Positions 61,424 to 64,000 of a stretch of DNA of 64,000 nucleotides are shown piece by piece; the first letter of the stretch is position 1, and each line of letters opens with the position of its first letter. A model generated the notes under the pieces. That model ran no database searches and was not told the origin of the DNA. It saw nothing but the letters and a program-made list of their open reading frames with translations. Source of the stretch: Micromonospora sp. NBC_01740 (GTDB lineage: Bacteria; Actinomycetota; Actinomycetes; Mycobacteriales; Micromonosporaceae); assembly GCF_035920365.1 (NCBI RefSeq), contig NZ_CP109150.1, positions 2,666,001 to 2,730,000 on the forward strand, in the 5' to 3' direction. The position numbers and the translations under genes were made by a program.

Positions 61424-62170
61424 ATGCGACTGACCGTCCTGGGCTGCGCGGGCAGTTTCCCCGGTCCCGAGTCCCCCTGCTCGGCCTACCTCGTCGAGGC
61501 GGACGGCTTCCGGCTGCTCGTCGACTTCGGCTCCGGGTCGCTGTCCAACCTCCAGCGCTACGCGGGGCTGCACGCCCCCGACGCCATCATCCTCACCCAC
61601 CTGCACTGCGACCACATCCTCGACGCGGTGACGTACGTGGTGGTCCGCCGCTACGCCCCGGACGGCCCCTACCCGTCGCTGCCCGTCTACGCCCCCGCCG
61701 GCGCACCGGACCGGTTGGCCGCCGCGTACGGGCAGGAGGACGGCACGGTCGAGGACGTCTACCAGTTCTACGCCCTCGAACCCGGCACCTTCCCGATCGG
61801 CCCGTTCGCGGTCACCGTCGACCGGGTGAACCACCCCGTCGAGACGTACGGCGTCCGGCTGGAGCACGGCGGCCGGGTGCTCTGTTACTCCTCGGACACC
61901 GCGCCCTGCGACGCGCTGCTGCGGCTGGCCCAGGACGCCGACACGTTCCTCTGCGAGGCGAGCTACCTCGACGGCGTGGAGAACCCGCCGGACCTGCACC
62001 TGACCGGCGGGGAAGCCGGCGAGGTGGCGACCAAGGCGGGGGTGGGCCGGCTGCTGCTCACCCACCTGGTGCCCGCCTGGGGCAGCGAGGCGCACACCGT
62101 GGCGTCGGCCGGCGCCGCCTTCGACGGGCCGCTCGAGGTGGTCCGGCCCGGCGCCAGCTACGAGATCTGA
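61424..62170 (+). CDS. MBL-fold hydrolase, cyclic-nucleotide phosphodiesterase-like
   Basis: A 248-residue metallo-beta-lactamase-fold enzyme with the full metal motif THLHCDHILD and the further ligand segments NHPVETYGV, YSSDTAPCDAL and THLVPAW. It is the positional equivalent of M. tuberculosis Rv1339, linked to cyclic AMP hydrolysis, and it resembles the class III-like phosphodiesterase or tRNase Z branch. Activity on cAMP here is inferred from synteny. Confidence 0.85.
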   Translation: MRLTVLGCAGSFPGPESPCSAYLVEADGFRLLVDFGSGSLSNLQRYAGLHAPDAIILTHLHCDHILDAVTYVVVRRYAPDGPYPSLPVYAPAGAPDRLAAAYGQEDGTVEDVYQFYALEPGTFPIGPFAVTVDRVNHPVETYGVRLEHGGRVLCYSSDTAPCDALLRLAQDADTFLCEASYLDGVENPPDLHLTGGEAGEVATKAGVGRLLLTHLVPAWGSEAHTVASAGAAFDGPLEVVRPGASYEI

Positions 62171-62235
62171 CCGGGCAATCCGACGTCCGGCCGCTCCGTG
62201 CCTCGCGCGGGGCCTCGAAAACCGGGTCGTCCGCC

Positions 62236-62241
62236 TAATAT
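62236..62241 (+). promoter_or_regulatory. -10 box of a leaderless promoter (TAATAT)
   Basis: TAATAT, a near-perfect -10, ends seven bases before the GTG at 62249. No matching -35 was found. Confidence 0.55.
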
Positions 62242-62248
62242 CTCGCCG

Positions 62249-62989
62249 GTGAGCGACTCCCCCTCCGGGTCGGCCGGCTGGCAGCCCCACCCGCCAACTC
62301 CTCCCACGGGCCCGCCCGGCCCGCCTGGTCCGGTGTTCCCGCCGGCCCCGGCCGGGACCTGGCCAGGCCACCCGCAGCCGCACCCGCCGTCGGCCGCCGG
62401 GCCGTACCCGCCGTCGGCCGCCGGGCCCTACCCGCCGCCCGGACAACGCGTCGCGTACCCGCCGGTGGCCGGCCTTCCGTCGGCCGGGTCCGGCTCGGCA
62501 CCGCCGCGCCGGTCCACCGGGCTGCGGGTGCTTTTCGTGCTGCTCGCCGGGCTGCTCGCGACCGGGCTCTGCGCCGGTGGCGGCATCGCGGGCTACCTGG
62601 GTTGGTGGGAGCCCCGGCAGGACATGGCCGAGCGGCGCGCGATCTTCGCGGACTGGGGGCGGCCGCACAGCTTCACCTCCGACGGGCTCGTCGAGGGCGA
62701 CGACGCGTCGTCGCAGGTGTACCGGTTCACCTGCCCGCAGGGGCGGTGCCCGGTGGACCTCGGCGAACGGGTGCACGACTGGCTCGTCACCGCCGGAGCG
62801 CAGGACGCCAGGATCGAGGACGTGACGCGTTGCGTGGCCCACGGCTTCCAGTACGGCGGCCCCACCTGCACCTGGACGTGGCGGGCGAACGGTTGCCGGG
62901 CGACCGTGACGACGACGGGCCTGGACAAGGTGCCGAGTGGCTGGGACCGGCCGCTCGTGCTCAACGTCCGCATCCGTGAGTGCGACTGA
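62249..62989 (+). CDS. Proline-rich membrane-anchored protein of unknown function
   Basis: A 246-residue protein. Residues 1-95 are a proline-rich cytoplasmic tail with SAAGPYPP repeats, about 96-118 a membrane helix (LFVLLAGLLATGLCAGGGIA), and the rest a small extracytoplasmic domain with five cysteines (FTCPQGRCPVD, CVAHGF, TCTWTW, NGCRATV) likely to be disulfide-linked. No catalytic motif seen. The GTG is placed by the leaderless TAATAT box. It lies between the MBL gene and rph, where mycobacteria have no equivalent. Confidence 0.7.
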   Translation: MSDSPSGSAGWQPHPPTPPTGPPGPPGPVFPPAPAGTWPGHPQPHPPSAAGPYPPSAAGPYPPPGQRVAYPPVAGLPSAGSGSAPPRRSTGLRVLFVLLAGLLATGLCAGGGIAGYLGWWEPRQDMAERRAIFADWGRPHSFTSDGLVEGDDASSQVYRFTCPQGRCPVDLGERVHDWLVTAGAQDARIEDVTRCVAHGFQYGGPTCTWTWRANGCRATVTTTGLDKVPSGWDRPLVLNVRIRECD

Positions 62990-63055
62990 TCCGGGCGGCG
63001 GACGCGCCGTCGACCGGGCCGGGGCACCCCGGAACGGCACGACCACCGCACCGCA

Positions 63056-63061
63056 TAGGGT
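63056..63061 (+). promoter_or_regulatory. -10 box of a leaderless promoter (TAGGGT)
   Basis: TAGGGT ends six bases before the rph ATG. GCAGGG in between could also act as a weak ribosome-binding site. Confidence 0.45.
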
Positions 63062-63067
63062 GCAGGG

Positions 63068-63799
63068 ATGGCGCGACCTGACGGGCGGCGACCCGACGAA
63101 CTCCGACCTGTGACGTTGACCCGGGGCTGGAGCACCCATCCGGAGGGCTCGGTGCTCGTGGAGTTCGGCGGCACCCGGGTGCTCTGCACCGCCAGCGTGA
63201 CCGAGGGCGTGCCCCGCTGGCGCAAGGGCTCCGGGCTCGGCTGGGTCACCGCCGAGTACGCGATGCTGCCACGGGCCACCAACACCCGCTCCGACCGGGA
63301 GAGTGTGAAGGGCCGCGTCGGTGGGCGTACGCACGAGATCTCCCGGCTGATCGGGCGGAGCCTGCGGGCGTCCATCGACCTGAAGGCCCTCGGCGAGAAC
63401 TCGATCGTGCTCGACTGCGACGTGCTCCAGGCCGACGGCGGCACCCGCACCGCCGCGATCACCGGCGCGTACGTGGCGCTGCACGACGCGGTGACCTGGC
63501 TGGCCGGGCGCAAGTCGCTGGCCGGCAAGCCGGAGAAGGTGATGCACCGCTCGGTGGCCGCGATCAGCGTCGGGATCATCGACGGCGAGCCCCGGCTGGA
63601 CCTCGACTACACCGAGGACGTCGCCGCCGAGGTCGACATGAACGTGGTGTGCACCGGCACCGGCGAGTTCGTCGAGGTGCAGGGCACCGGGGAGGCGGGC
63701 GTGTTCGCCCGCGAGCAGCTCGACGCCCTGCTCGACCTGGCCGTCGCCGGCTGCGTGGAACTGGCCGAAGCCCAGCGGAAGGCGCTCTCCCTCCCGTGA
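63068..63799 (+). CDS. rph: Ribonuclease PH
   Basis: A 243-residue phosphorolytic 3'-to-5' exonuclease that trims tRNA 3' ends. Family features are [70 protein letters not shown] and [17 protein letters not shown]. The length is normal. rdgB follows after 52 bp, the usual actinobacterial order. Confidence 0.95.
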   Translation: MARPDGRRPDELRPVTLTRGWSTHPEGSVLVEFGGTRVLCTASVTEGVPRWRKGSGLGWVTAEYAMLPRATNTRSDRESVKGRVGGRTHEISRLIGRSLRASIDLKALGENSIVLDCDVLQADGGTRTAAITGAYVALHDAVTWLAGRKSLAGKPEKVMHRSVAAISVGIIDGEPRLDLDYTEDVAAEVDMNVVCTGTGEFVEVQGTGEAGVFAREQLDALLDLAVAGCVELAEAQRKALSLP

Positions 63800-63851
63800 G
63801 CGCGAGGAGTGAGCTTGCGAGCCCCGCAGTCGCGAACAAAGGTGGATTCTG

Positions 63852-64000
63852 ATGAACAAGGTGCTGCTCGCCACCCGTAACCGCAAGAAGCTCGTCGAGC
63901 TCCAGCGGATCCTCGACGGCGCGCTCGGCGCGCACCGCGTCGCCCTGATCGGGCTGGACGACGTCGAGGAATACCCGGAGCTGCCCGAGAGCGGCCTGAC
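63852..64000 (+). CDS. rdgB: RdgB/HAM1-family XTP/dITP pyrophosphatase (partial, runs off the window)
   Basis: Forty-nine codons are visible: VLLATRNRKKLVELQRILD matches the substrate-binding N-terminus of RdgB, which removes non-canonical purine triphosphates such as dITP and XTP from the nucleotide pool. ATG start. The gene continues beyond the right edge. Confidence 0.88.
   Translation, partial: MNKVLLATRNRKKLVELQRILDGALGAHRVALIGLDDVEEYPELPESGL

Overview
The window is high-GC DNA with short intergenic gaps, frequent GTG starts, F420-dependent enzymes and several promoters abutting start codons. This points to an actinobacterium, most likely Micromonosporaceae (Micromonospora-like). The right end is syntenic with the Mycobacterium tuberculosis Rv1330c-Rv1341 block (pncB, clpS, DUF2017, mec, cysO, cysM, MBL hydrolase, rph, rdgB), so this is chromosomal DNA and not a plasmid. 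I saw no rRNA, tRNA, CRISPR array or complete insertion sequence.

Layout. 0-8 kb: a Tat-exported MBL-fold protein, a DUF1697 protein, a modular CBM-GH10-CBM2 xylanase, a ParA-like ATPase with a partner gene, and a leaderless ArsR-type regulator next to a membrane serine hydrolase. 8.1-12.3 kb: a tightly overlapping five-gene operon (Ycf46-like AAA+ ATPase, DUF1257/Ycf35-like protein, DUF2997-like protein, membrane/HhH protein, radical SAM protein). This is the best candidate here for an uncharacterised system. 12.3-17.5 kb: SOUL and YqeB-like proteins and an ABC exporter, divergent from a NarL-type two-component system. 17.5-31 kb: mixed accessory genes, including a peptidoglycan peptidase, a clan-CD-like protein, F420 enzymes, two serine hydrolases, a pentapeptide protein, DacB, a flavoprotein, and two paralogues of an uncharacterised C-x8-C-x2-H family.

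31-41 kb: a PepSY protein with its OmpR-type two-component system and shared direct-repeat operators, a cupin, a GH15-family enzyme, threonine synthase, a LigD-like protein whose ligase half looks dead, an aldo/keto reductase, and a Tat-leader mini-gene overlapping an amidase. 41.7-47.1 kb is a recombination-worn island: an orphan Rhs tip with a frameshift in its Hint domain and a lower-GC C-terminal tip, a small membrane gene, an orphan CBM2 fragment fused to an unrelated gene tail, and an intact GH12-CBM2 cellulase with a CebR-type box. 47.3-64 kb: a flavin monooxygenase, ctaD, an MFS transporter, the NAD-salvage pair pncA-pncB, a large LAL regulator, a dynamin-like protein, then the clpS-to-rdgB block.

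Together the genes suggest a soil or plant-associated saprophyte that degrades xylan and cellulose, with cell-wall remodelling enzymes and a CysO/Mec/CysM cysteine route. Many convergent gene ends are closed by long perfect hairpins. At least eight genes start 6-7 nt after a TANNNT -10 box, consistent with leaderless transcripts.
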